DNA from: [Mycobacterium] vasticus
GTDB taxonomy: Bacteria; Actinomycetota; Actinomycetes; Mycobacteriales; Mycobacteriaceae
Assembly (NCBI RefSeq): GCF_020181595.1
Contig: NZ_CP084028.1
Span: 1,129,893-1,193,892, forward strand
DNA length: 64,000 bases
Reading direction: 5' to 3'
Below, one piece after another: positions 36,909 to 44,084 of this stretch. The position numbers and the translations under genes are program-made. Under the pieces are notes generated by a model, which saw only the letters and a program-made list of their open reading frames with translations, was not told where the DNA came from and made no database searches. The first letter of the stretch is position 1; each line of letters opens with the position of its first letter.

Positions 36909-38693
36909 GTGTCTGATCACAACTCCGGTGCCGTAACCCGGGTGCGGCTGTCCGACATCGCGACCCGGTTGCCCGGGCTGCTGGCCGACGCACCGTCGAT
37001 CCTGAGCGGCGTGCGGACCGGCATGCTGGCCCGCCCGACATCCACGGCCTCGATCGGCAAGGTCTTCCAGGAACGTGCCGCGAAGTTCGGCGACCGGACC
37101 TTCATCCGCTTCGACGACCAACGGCTGACCTACCGCGAGGCCAACGCGACGGTCAACCGCTACGCCGCAGTGCTGGCCGACCGCGGTGTCGGCCACGGCG
37201 ACGTCGTCGGAATCATGCTGCGCAACTCGCCGAATGCGGTGCTGATGATGCTGGCCGTCGCCAAAAGCGGCGCGGTCGCCGGGATGCTCAACTACCACCA
37301 GCGCGGCGATGTGCTCGCCCACAGCCTCGGGCTGCTGGGCGCCAAGCTGCTGGTCTCGGAGTCGGATCTGGTGGCCGCGGTGCACGAAAGCGGCGCACCC
37401 AACGAGCCGGTGACCATCGGCGAAGTGGAGCGCCTGGCCGCCACCGCACCCGCCGACAACCCGGAGTCGGTGTCGGCGGTGCTGGCCCGCGACACCGCGT
37501 TCTACATCTTCACCTCCGGCACCACCGGCTATCCCAAGGCCAGCGTGATGACCCACTACCGCTGGCTGCGGGCATTGGCGGCCTTCGGCGGGCTGGGGCT
37601 GCGCCTGCGCGGCAGCGACACCCTGTACTGCTGCCTGCCGCTGTATCACAACAACGCGCTGACGGTCGCGGTGTCCTCGGTGCTCAACGCCGGTGCGACG
37701 CTGGCGCTGGGCACCTCGTTCTCGGCGTCGCGGTTCTGGGATGAGGTGATCCGCTACGACGCGACGGCCTTCGTCTACATCGGCGAGGTCTGTCGCTATC
37801 TGCTCAACCAGCCGCCCAAACCCACCGACCGGGCCCACAAGGTGCGGGTGGCCTGCGGCAACGGTCTGCGGCCCGAGATCTGGGACGAGTTCACCCAACG
37901 ATTCGGCATCAAGCGGATCTGCGAGTTCTACGCCGCCAGCGAGGGCAACACCGCCTTCCTCAACGTGTTCAACGTGCCGCGCAGCGTCGGCGTCTATCCG
38001 ATGCCGCTGGCCTACGTGGAGTACGACCCCGACACCGGCGGTCCGCTGCGCGACGAGTCCGGCTGGGTGCGGCGGGTGCCGGCCGGTGAGCCCGGACTGC
38101 TGCTGTCCCCGGTGAACAAGCTGTCGCCGTTCGACGGCTACACCGACCCGGAGGCCACCGAGAAGAAGCTGGTGCGCAACGCCTTCAAGGACGGCGACTG
38201 CTGGTTCAACACCGGTGACCTGATGCGCCCCCAAGGCATGGGGCACGCCGCCTTCGCCGACCGGCTGGGCGACACCTTCCGGTGGAAGGGCGAGAACGTC
38301 GCCACCACCCAGGTCGAGGCCGCGCTGGACGCCGACGACTCGGTCGAGGAGTGCGCCGTCTACGGCGTGGAGGTGCCCGACACCGGCGGCCGGGCCGGGA
38401 TGGCCGCGGTCAAGCTGCACGACGGCGCGACGTTCGACGGACAGGGCCTGGCCGCCATCGTCTGCGACCGGCTGCCCGCCTACGCGGTGCCGCTGTTCGT
38501 CCGGTTGGTGGAGTCGATGGCGCACACCACGACGTTCAAGAGCCGCAAGGTGGAGCTGCGTGAGCAGGGCTACGGCGCCGACGGCGTGATCGACGACCCG
38601 TTGTATGTGTTCGCCGGCCGCGGCGAGGGCTACGTGCCCTACTACGCCGGCTACCCCGGCGAAGTGGCCGCCGGCAAGCGGCCGCGCGGCTGA
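36909..38693 (+). CDS. fadD6: Very-long-chain acyl-CoA synthetase FadD6
   Basis: This FATP/VLACS-type fatty-acyl-CoA synthetase couples uptake and activation of long-chain fatty acids. The 594-residue protein (about 597 in M. tuberculosis Rv1206) has FIFTSGTTGYPKASVMTHYR (AMP-binding, near residues 198-217), YAASEGNTAFLN, and the FATP motif CWFNTGDLMRPQGMGHAAFADRLGDTFRWKGENVATTQVE. The end LYVFAGRGEGYVPY is also family-like. GTG 36909 is 8 nt after a -10 box overlapping the previous stop. The gene order LOG-fadD6 is conserved in mycobacteria. Confidence 0.95.
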   Translation: MSDHNSGAVTRVRLSDIATRLPGLLADAPSILSGVRTGMLARPTSTASIGKVFQERAAKFGDRTFIRFDDQRLTYREANATVNRYAAVLADRGVGHGDVVGIMLRNSPNAVLMMLAVAKSGAVAGMLNYHQRGDVLAHSLGLLGAKLLVSESDLVAAVHESGAPNEPVTIGEVERLAATAPADNPESVSAVLARDTAFYIFTSGTTGYPKASVMTHYRWLRALAAFGGLGLRLRGSDTLYCCLPLYHNNALTVAVSSVLNAGATLALGTSFSASRFWDEVIRYDATAFVYIGEVCRYLLNQPPKPTDRAHKVRVACGNGLRPEIWDEFTQRFGIKRICEFYAASEGNTAFLNVFNVPRSVGVYPMPLAYVEYDPDTGGPLRDESGWVRRVPAGEPGLLLSPVNKLSPFDGYTDPEATEKKLVRNAFKDGDCWFNTGDLMRPQGMGHAAFADRLGDTFRWKGENVATTQVEAALDADDSVEECAVYGVEVPDTGGRAGMAAVKLHDGATFDGQGLAAIVCDRLPAYAVPLFVRLVESMAHTTTFKSRKVELREQGYGADGVIDDPLYVFAGRGEGYVPYYAGYPGEVAAGKRPRG

Positions 38694-38707
38694 GCGAGCC
38701 TGAGTCC

Positions 38708-39181
38708 ATGTCTCGGCAACATCGATACGACAACCTCGCGGTCAGATGGATCGGCAACGCCGGGACCGGGACCAGTTCCTACCGGGCTTACGGACGTGAC
38801 CACGACATCACCGGCCGTGGGCTGCCGCTGATCCCGGGGTCAGCCGATCCGGTTTTCCGGGGTGATCCTGCGCGATGGAACCCCGAACAGCTTCAGATCA
38901 TCGCGCTGTCTCAGTGCCACATGCTGTGGTATCTGCATTTCGCCGCCGAATCTGGGGTGATCGTCACTGCCTACGAAGACAAGCCAGCAGGCGTCATGGC
39001 CATCGATGCCGACGGCGGGGGCCACTTCGAGAAGGTCACCCTGCGGCCGCGCGTCACCATCACGTCAGGCAGCGACGCCCGGCTCGCAGCGCAGTTGCAC
39101 GCCAAGGTCCCGGCGGTGTGCTTCATCGCCCGCTCCGTCAACTTTCCGGTTGAGCATGAGCCGGAGATCGTGGTCGGCTGA
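38708..39181 (+). CDS. OsmC-family protein
   Basis: This 157-residue OsmC/Ohr-fold protein belongs to a family that reduces organic hydroperoxides using two redox Cys. Here the candidate Cys are in ALSQCHMLWYLHFAAESGV (near residue 70) and KVPAVCFIARSVNFPVEHEPEI (near 138), at the spacing expected. It lies 14 nt after fadD6 and 60 nt before the hchA gene. The pairing with HchA suggests a small oxidative/carbonyl stress module that is not at this position in M. tuberculosis. No clear promoter box precedes it, so it may be transcribed with fadD6. Confidence 0.9.
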   Translation: MSRQHRYDNLAVRWIGNAGTGTSSYRAYGRDHDITGRGLPLIPGSADPVFRGDPARWNPEQLQIIALSQCHMLWYLHFAAESGVIVTAYEDKPAGVMAIDADGGGHFEKVTLRPRVTITSGSDARLAAQLHAKVPAVCFIARSVNFPVEHEPEIVVG

Positions 39182-39229
39182 CGGCCGGCATGCAAGCGGT
39201 CGCGGGGCTGACGCAGCGGGTTAACGGCG

Positions 39230-39235
39230 TAGTTT
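39230..39235 (+). promoter_or_regulatory. -10 box, leaderless start of hchA
   Basis: TAGTTT lies 7 nt before ATG 39243. Confidence 0.6.
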
Positions 39236-39242
39236 CGGGGGC

Positions 39243-40109
39243 ATGGCAGACCTGAGCAGGGAGCCGACGCCGGATCCGGCCGAGGACAATGCGTTCTTCC
39301 CGTCCCCGTATTCGCTGAGCCAGTACACCGCCCCGCGAACCGACTTCGATTCGGTGCGGCATCGGGGTGCCTACACCGGCCGGTGGAAGGTGCTGATGAT
39401 CGCCACCGAGGAGCGCTACGTCCTTCTGGAGAACGGACGCATGTTCTCCACCGGCAATCATCCGGTCGAGATGCTGTTGCCCGCCTATCACCTGATGGAG
39501 ACCGGCTTCGAGATCGACGTGGCGACGATCTCGGGCTACCCGGCCAAGTTGGAGTTGTGGGCGATGCCGTCGCAGGACGAAGCGGTGCTGGCGGCCTACG
39601 AGGCGCTCAAACCGAAACTCAAGCAGCCCAAGAAACTCTCCGAGGTGATCGCAGGCGAGCTCGGCCCGGACTCGAATTACCTCGCCGTGTTCATCCCAGG
39701 CGGCCACGGTGCCGTCGTCGGACTGCCCACCAGCACTGCTGTCGAGCAGACACTGGACTGGGCGCTGGATAACAACAAGTTCATCATCACGTTGTGCCAC
39801 GGCCCCGCGGCGCTGCTCGCGGCGTCGGTGAGCAAGCCCGAGTCGCCCTTCGCCGGATATTCGGTGTGCGTCTTCCCCGACGCGCTCGACGAAGGCCCCA
39901 ACCTCGATATCGGTTACCTGCCCGGCCGGCTGCGCTGGCTGGTTGCGGATCTGCTGAGCCGGCAGGGCCTGACCGTCGTCAACGACGCCATGACCGGTCA
40001 GACCCACCAGGACCGCAAGCTGCTCACCGGTGACAGCCCACTGGCGTCCAACGAACTGGGCCACCTGGCCGCCGACGCGCTACTGGAAGCAGCCCGGGAG
40101 ACGGCCTGA
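39243..40109 (+). CDS. hchA: Hsp31-type DJ-1/PfpI protein HchA (glyoxalase III / deglycase)
   Basis: HchA proteins are DJ-1-superfamily homodimers that detoxify methylglyoxal without a cofactor and act as holding chaperones. The 288-residue protein has the Hsp31 length, an N-terminal extension with [16 protein letters not shown], the conserved Glu loop [15 protein letters not shown] and the nucleophile elbow [16 protein letters not shown] with the catalytic Cys near residue 184 followed by His. The start is leaderless. It follows the OsmC gene; a promoter-like sequence for a structured RNA begins at its stop codon. Confidence 0.93.
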   Translation: MADLSREPTPDPAEDNAFFPSPYSLSQYTAPRTDFDSVRHRGAYTGRWKVLMIATEERYVLLENGRMFSTGNHPVEMLLPAYHLMETGFEIDVATISGYPAKLELWAMPSQDEAVLAAYEALKPKLKQPKKLSEVIAGELGPDSNYLAVFIPGGHGAVVGLPTSTAVEQTLDWALDNNKFIITLCHGPAALLAASVSKPESPFAGYSVCVFPDALDEGPNLDIGYLPGRLRWLVADLLSRQGLTVVNDAMTGQTHQDRKLLTGDSPLASNELGHLAADALLEAARETA

Positions 40110-40135
40110 CCCATGACGTGCGTGTCGGCTATAGT
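40106..40135 (+). promoter_or_regulatory. Promoter of the candidate structured RNA
   Basis: CTGACC (40106-40111), an 18-nt spacer and TATAGT (40130-40135), the closest match to the bacterial -10 consensus seen in the window. No coding sequence follows on this strand before the convergent DUF3800 gene, so the product would be a short RNA starting near 40142. Confidence 0.5.
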
Positions 40136-40141
40136 GAAAGG

Positions 40142-40225
40142 CAAGCTGATGCCACCGCGGTGCGTGTCGGAAGTGAACCCCAGGAGTTCCTGCCGGAGGA
40201 CAGGGCCTGGGGTTTCGCGCTTCCT
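40142..40225 (+). ncRNA. Candidate structured RNA next to the DUF3800 gene
   Basis: Between hchA and the convergent DUF3800 gene lies about 85 nt with strong pairing: AACCCCAGG (40176-40184) with CCTGGGGTT (40206-40214), extended outside an internal loop by GGAAG (40169-40173) with CTTCC (40220-40224), and inside by a small TCCT/AGGA hairpin (40188-40191 with 40197-40200). A competing hairpin CAGGA/TCCTG (40181-40185 with 40188-40192) could allow switching. I recall that a set of candidate RNA motifs named DUF3800 motifs has been reported next to DUF3800 genes; membership here is untested. On the minus strand the same pairing could instead serve as a terminator for the DUF3800 gene. Confidence 0.4.
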
Positions 40226-40227
40226 GG

Positions 40228-40797
40228 CTAAGTGATGTTGATGATCGTGACTTTGGATTCGATCAAACTGTGGTGGTACCCGTCGCCGCACCGCAGCTGG
40301 GTAATTGCTCCGCAGCAGGCGTCGGCGATCCAGAGCATCGGTTCGGTGCGGCCTCCGACGTGGTCGATTCGCAAACTGCTGGCGATTATCCGTTTTTGCC
40401 GCAGATGATCCAATGTGCGGCGGTCGCGCCGATCGTCCTTCAGTCCACGTGATTCGAAGACGGCGGCGCCGACCCCCATCGCGACCAGCTCGGGAATCAT
40501 GCGCTCCACGCATAGTCGTCGTTGCCGCTCCGGGCGGGCGATCGTGGCATTGGACCGTACGACGACGAGGTGCTCAACGCGAAGGCTGGCGATCGTCCTG
40601 GCAATCAACTCCTGACGGCGGCGGCCTTCGTCTCGCCAGTGCAGCTTGCCGCCTTTGGACAGCAGTAGCTCGCCTATCGCTTCCCGGGTCGCAGAGACAT
40701 GGTGTGGCTCACAGATGGCCGCGCTGAGGATGTAAGTTCCGGGGTCCGCGACCTGATTGGAGCCGGATTCATCCAGCCAGGCGGTGAAGGCGGTCAT
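40228..40797 (-). CDS. DUF3800-like protein
   Basis: This 189-residue protein begins with TAWLDESGSNQ, the acidic Asp-Glu-Ser-Gly start of DUF3800 domains, which have an RNase H-like fold. It continues with KGGKLHWRDEG and ends with a block PMLWIADACCGAITQL comparable to the family's C-terminal Ala-Asp motif. The acidic residues could form a metal site, so a nuclease role is possible but unproven. The gene has lower GC and weaker codon bias than its neighbours and is absent from this position in M. tuberculosis, which suggests acquisition. It converges on a candidate structured RNA. Confidence 0.75.
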   Translation of the reverse strand: MTAFTAWLDESGSNQVADPGTYILSAAICEPHHVSATREAIGELLLSKGGKLHWRDEGRRRQELIARTIASLRVEHLVVVRSNATIARPERQRRLCVERMIPELVAMGVGAAVFESRGLKDDRRDRRTLDHLRQKRIIASSLRIDHVGGRTEPMLWIADACCGAITQLRCGDGYHHSLIESKVTIINIT

Positions 40798-40909
40798 GGT
40801 GGACGGCCTTGATCACCACGATGTGTCGACTCAGAGAACGCCGTCATACCACCGACCGTCTCATTGGGTACCGACACAGCGGGCGCGGCCGACCAGGCAC
40901 CATAGAACC

Positions 40910-41785
40910 GTGCAGTCCCTCTTCTGCGGCCGTCCGGTGGCGGCTGATCGCGCGCTGATCATGGCGATCGTCAACCGCACCCCGGACTCCTTCTACGACG
41001 CCGGCGCGACCTTCAGCGACGAGGCGGCCAAGTCCGCGGTGCACGCCGCGGTGGCCGACGGCGCCGACGTCATCGACGTGGGTGGGGTCAAGGCCGGACC
41101 GGGGGAGACGGTCGACGCCGACACCGAAACCGCCCGGGTGGTCCCGTTCATCGAATGGCTGCGCGGCACCTACCCGGACCAGCTGATCAGCGTCGACACC
41201 TGGCGCTCCGAGGTGGCCAAACGGGCCTGTGCGGCCGGTGCCGACCTGATCAACGACACCTGGGCCGGTGTCGACGCCGACCTGCCGGCGGTGGCCGCGG
41301 AGTTCGGCGCCGGCCTGGTCTGCTCGCACACCGGGGGCGCCCAGCCGCGCACTCGACCGTTCCGGGTCAGCTACGGCACCAGCGTCGACGGGGTGGTCGA
41401 CGCGGTGATCGGTGAGGTCACCGCGGCCGCGCAACGGGCGGTGTCGGCGGGGGTCGCGCCGGATCGTGTGCTGATCGATCCCACCCATGATTTCGGCAAG
41501 AACACCTTCCACGGGTTAGCGTTGTTGCGACACACGGAGAAGTTGGTCGGTACCGGATGGCCGGTGCTGATGGCGCTCTCCAACAAAGACTTCATCGGGG
41601 AGACTCTTGGAGTGGGTCTGACCGAACGGCTAGAGGGAACATTGGCGGCCACCGCGCTGGCGGCGGCCGCCGGTGCCCGGATGTTTCGGGTACACGAGGT
41701 CGGGCCCACCCGGCGCGTCCTGGAGATGGTGGCAGCCATCCAGGGCGATCGGGCCCCGACCAGCACGGTAAGGGGACTTGCATGA
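40910..41785 (+). CDS. folP2: Dihydropteroate synthase-like protein FolP2
   Basis: FolP2 is the DHPS paralog of mycobacteria encoded next to gpgS. It has the dihydropteroate-synthase TIM barrel, but in M. tuberculosis it is thought not to supply essential DHPS activity, which comes from FolP1. The 291-residue protein has IMAIVNRTPDSFYDAG, ADVIDVGGVKAGPGE (FolP1-type enzymes usually have GGESTRPG here), LISVDTWRSEVA and DLINDTWAGVD. GTG 40910 begins VQSLFCGRPVAADRALIMAIVNRT; the longer frame upstream is non-conserved. The stop overlaps gpgS (ATGA), so the two are co-translated. Confidence 0.93.
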   Translation: MQSLFCGRPVAADRALIMAIVNRTPDSFYDAGATFSDEAAKSAVHAAVADGADVIDVGGVKAGPGETVDADTETARVVPFIEWLRGTYPDQLISVDTWRSEVAKRACAAGADLINDTWAGVDADLPAVAAEFGAGLVCSHTGGAQPRTRPFRVSYGTSVDGVVDAVIGEVTAAAQRAVSAGVAPDRVLIDPTHDFGKNTFHGLALLRHTEKLVGTGWPVLMALSNKDFIGETLGVGLTERLEGTLAATALAAAAGARMFRVHEVGPTRRVLEMVAAIQGDRAPTSTVRGLA

Positions 41786-42717
41786 CCGACCTGGTCGCGG
41801 GACTGGGTGACACCCGGCTGGCCGGGCGCACCTGGAGCCGTCCGGACTGGACGGTCGCCGAGCTGGTGGCCGCCAAGGCCGGCCGCACCATCTCGGTGGT
41901 GCTGCCCGCCCTCGACGAGGCCGAGACCATCGGGACGGTCATCGACAGCATCACCGGCCTGGCGGACGGTCTGGTCGACGAGCTGATCGTGCTGGACTCC
42001 GGCTCCACCGACGACACCGAGATCCGCTCGATCGCCGCCGGCGCCCGGGTGGTCAGCCGCGAGCAGGCCGTCCCCGAGGTCGCGCCACAGCCGGGCAAGG
42101 GCGAGGCCCTGTGGCGGTCCCTGGCCGCGACCACCGGCGACATCGTGGTCTTCATCGACTCCGATCTGATCGACCCCGACCCGATGTTCGTCCCCAACCT
42201 GGTCGGCCCGCTGCTCACCTGCGACGGAATTCACCTGGTCAAGGGCTTCTATCGGCGGCCGCTGAAGGTCAACGGCACCGAGGACGCCACCGGCGGGGGC
42301 CGCGTCACCGAGCTGGTCGCCCGGCCACTGCTGACCGCCCTGCGCCCCGATCTGGGTGCGGTGCTCCAACCGCTGGGCGGTGAATACGCGGGCAGCCGCG
42401 AACTGTTGGCGTCGGTGCCGTTCGCCCCGGGCTACGGGGTGGAGATCGGGCTGCTGATCGACACCTACGACCGGCTGGGCCTCGAAGCGATCGCCCAGGT
42501 CAACCTGGGTGTGCGGGCGCACCGTAACCGGCCGCTGTCCGAGTTGGCGCTGATGAGCCGTCAGGTCGTGGCGACCCTGCTGTCGCGGTGCGGCGTTCCC
42601 GACTCCGGGGTCGGCCTGACCCAGTTCGTGGCCGGCGGCCCGGACGGGATGGACTACCTGCCGCGCACCACGCCGCTGTCGCTCGTCGACCGGCCGCCGA
42701 TGAACACGCTGCGCTGA
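41782..42717 (+). CDS. gpgS: Glucosyl-3-phosphoglycerate synthase GpgS
   Basis: GpgS transfers glucose from UDP-glucose to 3-phosphoglycerate, the first step of methylglucose lipopolysaccharide (MGLP) synthesis. The 311-residue GT81 enzyme has a GT-A fold: SVVLPALDEAETIGTVIDSI, DSGSTDDTE, the metal-binding DSD at residues 126-128 (VVFIDSDLIDPDPMF), and QPLGGEYAGSRELLASVPFAPGYGVEIG in the acceptor region. It is co-translated with folP2, as in M. tuberculosis Rv1207-Rv1208. Confidence 0.96.
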   Translation: MTDLVAGLGDTRLAGRTWSRPDWTVAELVAAKAGRTISVVLPALDEAETIGTVIDSITGLADGLVDELIVLDSGSTDDTEIRSIAAGARVVSREQAVPEVAPQPGKGEALWRSLAATTGDIVVFIDSDLIDPDPMFVPNLVGPLLTCDGIHLVKGFYRRPLKVNGTEDATGGGRVTELVARPLLTALRPDLGAVLQPLGGEYAGSRELLASVPFAPGYGVEIGLLIDTYDRLGLEAIAQVNLGVRAHRNRPLSELALMSRQVVATLLSRCGVPDSGVGLTQFVAGGPDGMDYLPRTTPLSLVDRPPMNTLR

Positions 42718-42753
42718 CGCCACGGCACGGCCCGATGAGGCACTATCGATGCC

Positions 42754-43065
42754 GTGACACTGGTGTTGCTCTACCTCGTCGTCCTCGCCCTCACCGCACT
42801 GCTGCTGTTCGGGCTGGCCAGCGTGCTGTTCGGCCGTGGCGAACAGCTGCCTCCACTGCCGCGGGCCACCACCGCGACCATGCTGCCGGCCTCCGGGGTC
42901 ACCGGAGCCGATGTCGACGCGGTCAAGTTCTCGCAGGTCCTGCGCGGCTATAACACCGGCGAGGTCGACTGGGTGCTGGACCGGCTGGGTGCCGAGCTCG
43001 ATCAGCTCCGCGGGGAACTGGCGGCCGTGCAGGCCGCCCAGGCCAACCCGGTGGGGCGGGGTTGA
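42754..43065 (+). CDS. DivIVA-domain membrane protein (Rv1209-like)
   Basis: This 103-residue protein has one N-terminal membrane helix (LVLLYLVVLALTALLLFGLASVLF) and a cytoplasmic DivIVA-type segment, VDAVKFSQVLRGYNTGEVDWVLDRLGAELDQLRGELAAVQAAQ, ending in a short coiled coil. The FxxxLRGYxxxEVD pattern is the DivIVA/Wag31 N-terminal signature. It may attach to curved membrane or to division proteins. CACTAT lies 7 nt before the GTG, a weak leaderless box. The stop overlaps tagA (TTGA). Confidence 0.85.
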   Translation: MTLVLLYLVVLALTALLLFGLASVLFGRGEQLPPLPRATTATMLPASGVTGADVDAVKFSQVLRGYNTGEVDWVLDRLGAELDQLRGELAAVQAAQANPVGRG

Positions 43066-43637
43066 CCAGCGTGGGCGACGACGGCCTGGTCCGGTGCGGC
43101 TGGGTCGACAACGTTCCGGAGCTTTACCGTGACTACCACGACCAGGAGTGGGGTCGTCCGCTGCGAGACTCGACGGCTCTGTTCGAGCGGATCAGTCTGG
43201 AGGCCTTCCAGAGCGGGCTGTCCTGGCTGGTGATTCTGCGTAAGCGGGAGAATTTCCGGCGTGCGTTCGCCGACTTCGAGGTCGAGACCGTGGCGCGGTT
43301 CACCGACGGCGACGTCGCCCGACTGCTCGACGACGCCGGCATCGTGCGTAACCGGGCCAAGATCGAGGCGACGATCGCCAACGCCCGGGCCACCCTTGCC
43401 CTGGAATCCACCGATTTGGCCGAGCTGCTGTGGTCTTTCGCCCCGCCGTCGCGGCCCCGTCCGATGGACCTGTCGCAAATTCCGGCGGTCACTCCGGAAT
43501 CGACCGCGATGGCTCGCGAATTGAAGCGCCGCGGCTTCCGATTTGTCGGTCCTACCACGGCATATGCGTTGATGCAGGCCACCGGAATGGTCGACGACCA
43601 TGTGCAGGCCTGTTGGGTCCCGCGGGTCACTGATTGA
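43062..43637 (+). CDS. tagA: DNA-3-methyladenine glycosylase I TagA
   Basis: TagA removes 3-methyladenine from alkylated DNA in base-excision repair. The 191-residue protein (family about 190) has the HhH-GPD fold with a structural zinc site: RCGWVDN near the N-terminus and HVQACWVP near the C-terminus supply the Cys and His ligands. YHDQEWGRPLRDSTALFERISLEAFQSGLSWLVILRKRENFR carries the base-recognition Glu and aromatic residues. TTG 43062 overlaps the upstream stop (TTGA) and is taken as the start; GTG 43071 is an alternative. Confidence 0.95.
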   Translation: MTSVGDDGLVRCGWVDNVPELYRDYHDQEWGRPLRDSTALFERISLEAFQSGLSWLVILRKRENFRRAFADFEVETVARFTDGDVARLLDDAGIVRNRAKIEATIANARATLALESTDLAELLWSFAPPSRPRPMDLSQIPAVTPESTAMARELKRRGFRFVGPTTAYALMQATGMVDDHVQACWVPRVTD

Positions 43638-43696
43638 TCCTTTAAAATGCAGTACGGAATCGGGTCTTGTGCGCTCAGCGCCACCGATAGGGAAGA

Positions 43697-43771
43697 ATGG
43701 CTAGAGATTTGCAGATCAAGGGCACGGTCCGCGGGCCGGCACCTGGAGGGAGCACTCGATGGCGGCGATGA
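43697..43771 (+). CDS. Possible 24-codon ORF upstream of the DUF3117 gene
   Basis: ATG 43697 follows GGGAAG by a few bases and opens a 24-codon frame (MARDLQIKGTVRGPAPGG...WRR). Its TGA (43769-43771) overlaps the second ATG (43768) of the DUF3117 gene. It is basic and low-complexity. It could be a leader peptide or a chance ORF; the main support is the ATGA overlap. Confidence 0.25.
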   Translation: MARDLQIKGTVRGPAPGGSTRWRR

Positions 43772-43926
43772 AGCCCCGGACCGGCGACGGTCCACTGGAA
43801 GCAACCAAAGAGGGGCGCGGCATCGTTATGCGGGTACCACTTGAGGGCGGCGGACGGCTGGTCGTGGAGTTGACCCCCGACGAGGCCGCCGCACTCGGCG
43901 ACGAGCTCAAGGCCGTCACCAGCTGA
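43759..43926 (+). CDS. DUF3117 small protein (Rv1211-like)
   Basis: This 55-residue protein begins MAAMKPRTGDGPLEATKEG and contains RGIVMRVPLEGGGRLVVELTPDEAAALGDEL, the very conserved actinobacterial DUF3117 sequence. Its function is unknown. The beta-rich core and high conservation suggest a core cellular role. GGAGGG ends 8 nt before ATG 43759, which supports this start over ATG 43768. It follows tagA as in M. tuberculosis Rv1210-Rv1211; a roughly 120-nt leader precedes it. Confidence 0.93.
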   Translation: MAAMKPRTGDGPLEATKEGRGIVMRVPLEGGGRLVVELTPDEAAALGDELKAVTS

Positions 43927-43939
43927 GGCGTCACCCGAA

Positions 43940-43990
43940 TCAGCCACCGGCTCGTCGATAGACGGCCAGAGTCTGCTTGGCCACCCGCAT
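43940..43990 (-). pseudogene. glgA: Collapsed relic of glgA (16 codons left)
   Basis: In M. tuberculosis glgA (glgM, Rv1212c) lies here, divergent from glgC. Only a 16-codon frame remains, reading [16 protein letters not shown] then TGA. Its first four residues equal the GlgA N-terminus (MRVA-), and the rest resembles the GlgA C-terminal end (about AEQTLDIYRKV- in M. tuberculosis, from memory). This is what an in-frame deletion of nearly the whole gene would leave. The leaderless promoter TACCGT plus 7 nt before the ATG is intact. GlgA/GlgM uses ADP-glucose from the neighbouring GlgC. Confidence 0.65.
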
Positions 43991-43997
43991 AACTCGC

Positions 43998-44003
43998 ACG
44001 GTA
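43998..44003 (-). promoter_or_regulatory. -10 box of the glgA relic
   Basis: On the minus strand TACCGT is followed by 7 nt and ATG 43990, the leaderless layout of functional genes in this window. Confidence 0.5.
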
Positions 44004-44071
44004 GCCGGCGCGCCAGTGTCACAGAACGGTCAGAATCGCCGGGTCGCCTGGCAGGGCCCGGGTGTGGCCGA

Positions 44072-44077
44072 TAGGTT
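44072..44077 (+). promoter_or_regulatory. -10 box, leaderless start of glgC
   Basis: TAGGTT lies 7 nt before ATG 44085. Confidence 0.6.
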
Positions 44078-44084
44078 TGGGGCC

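Noticed and set aside
40169..40224. Hairpin as a plain intrinsic terminator of hchA or of the DUF3800 gene
   Set aside because: Not fully excluded, but a promoter-like sequence lies just upstream, several extra helices are present and no T-tract follows; kept as an RNA candidate at low confidence.
43647..43844. 65-codon frame starting near tagA's stop and running through the DUF3117 start
   Set aside because: It is out of frame with the conserved DUF3117 gene, Arg/Gly-rich, and lacks a ribosome-binding site.
43977..44084. N-terminal extension of GlgC
   Set aside because: It crosses the promoter of the glgA relic, and the ATG 44085 form has exactly the family length.
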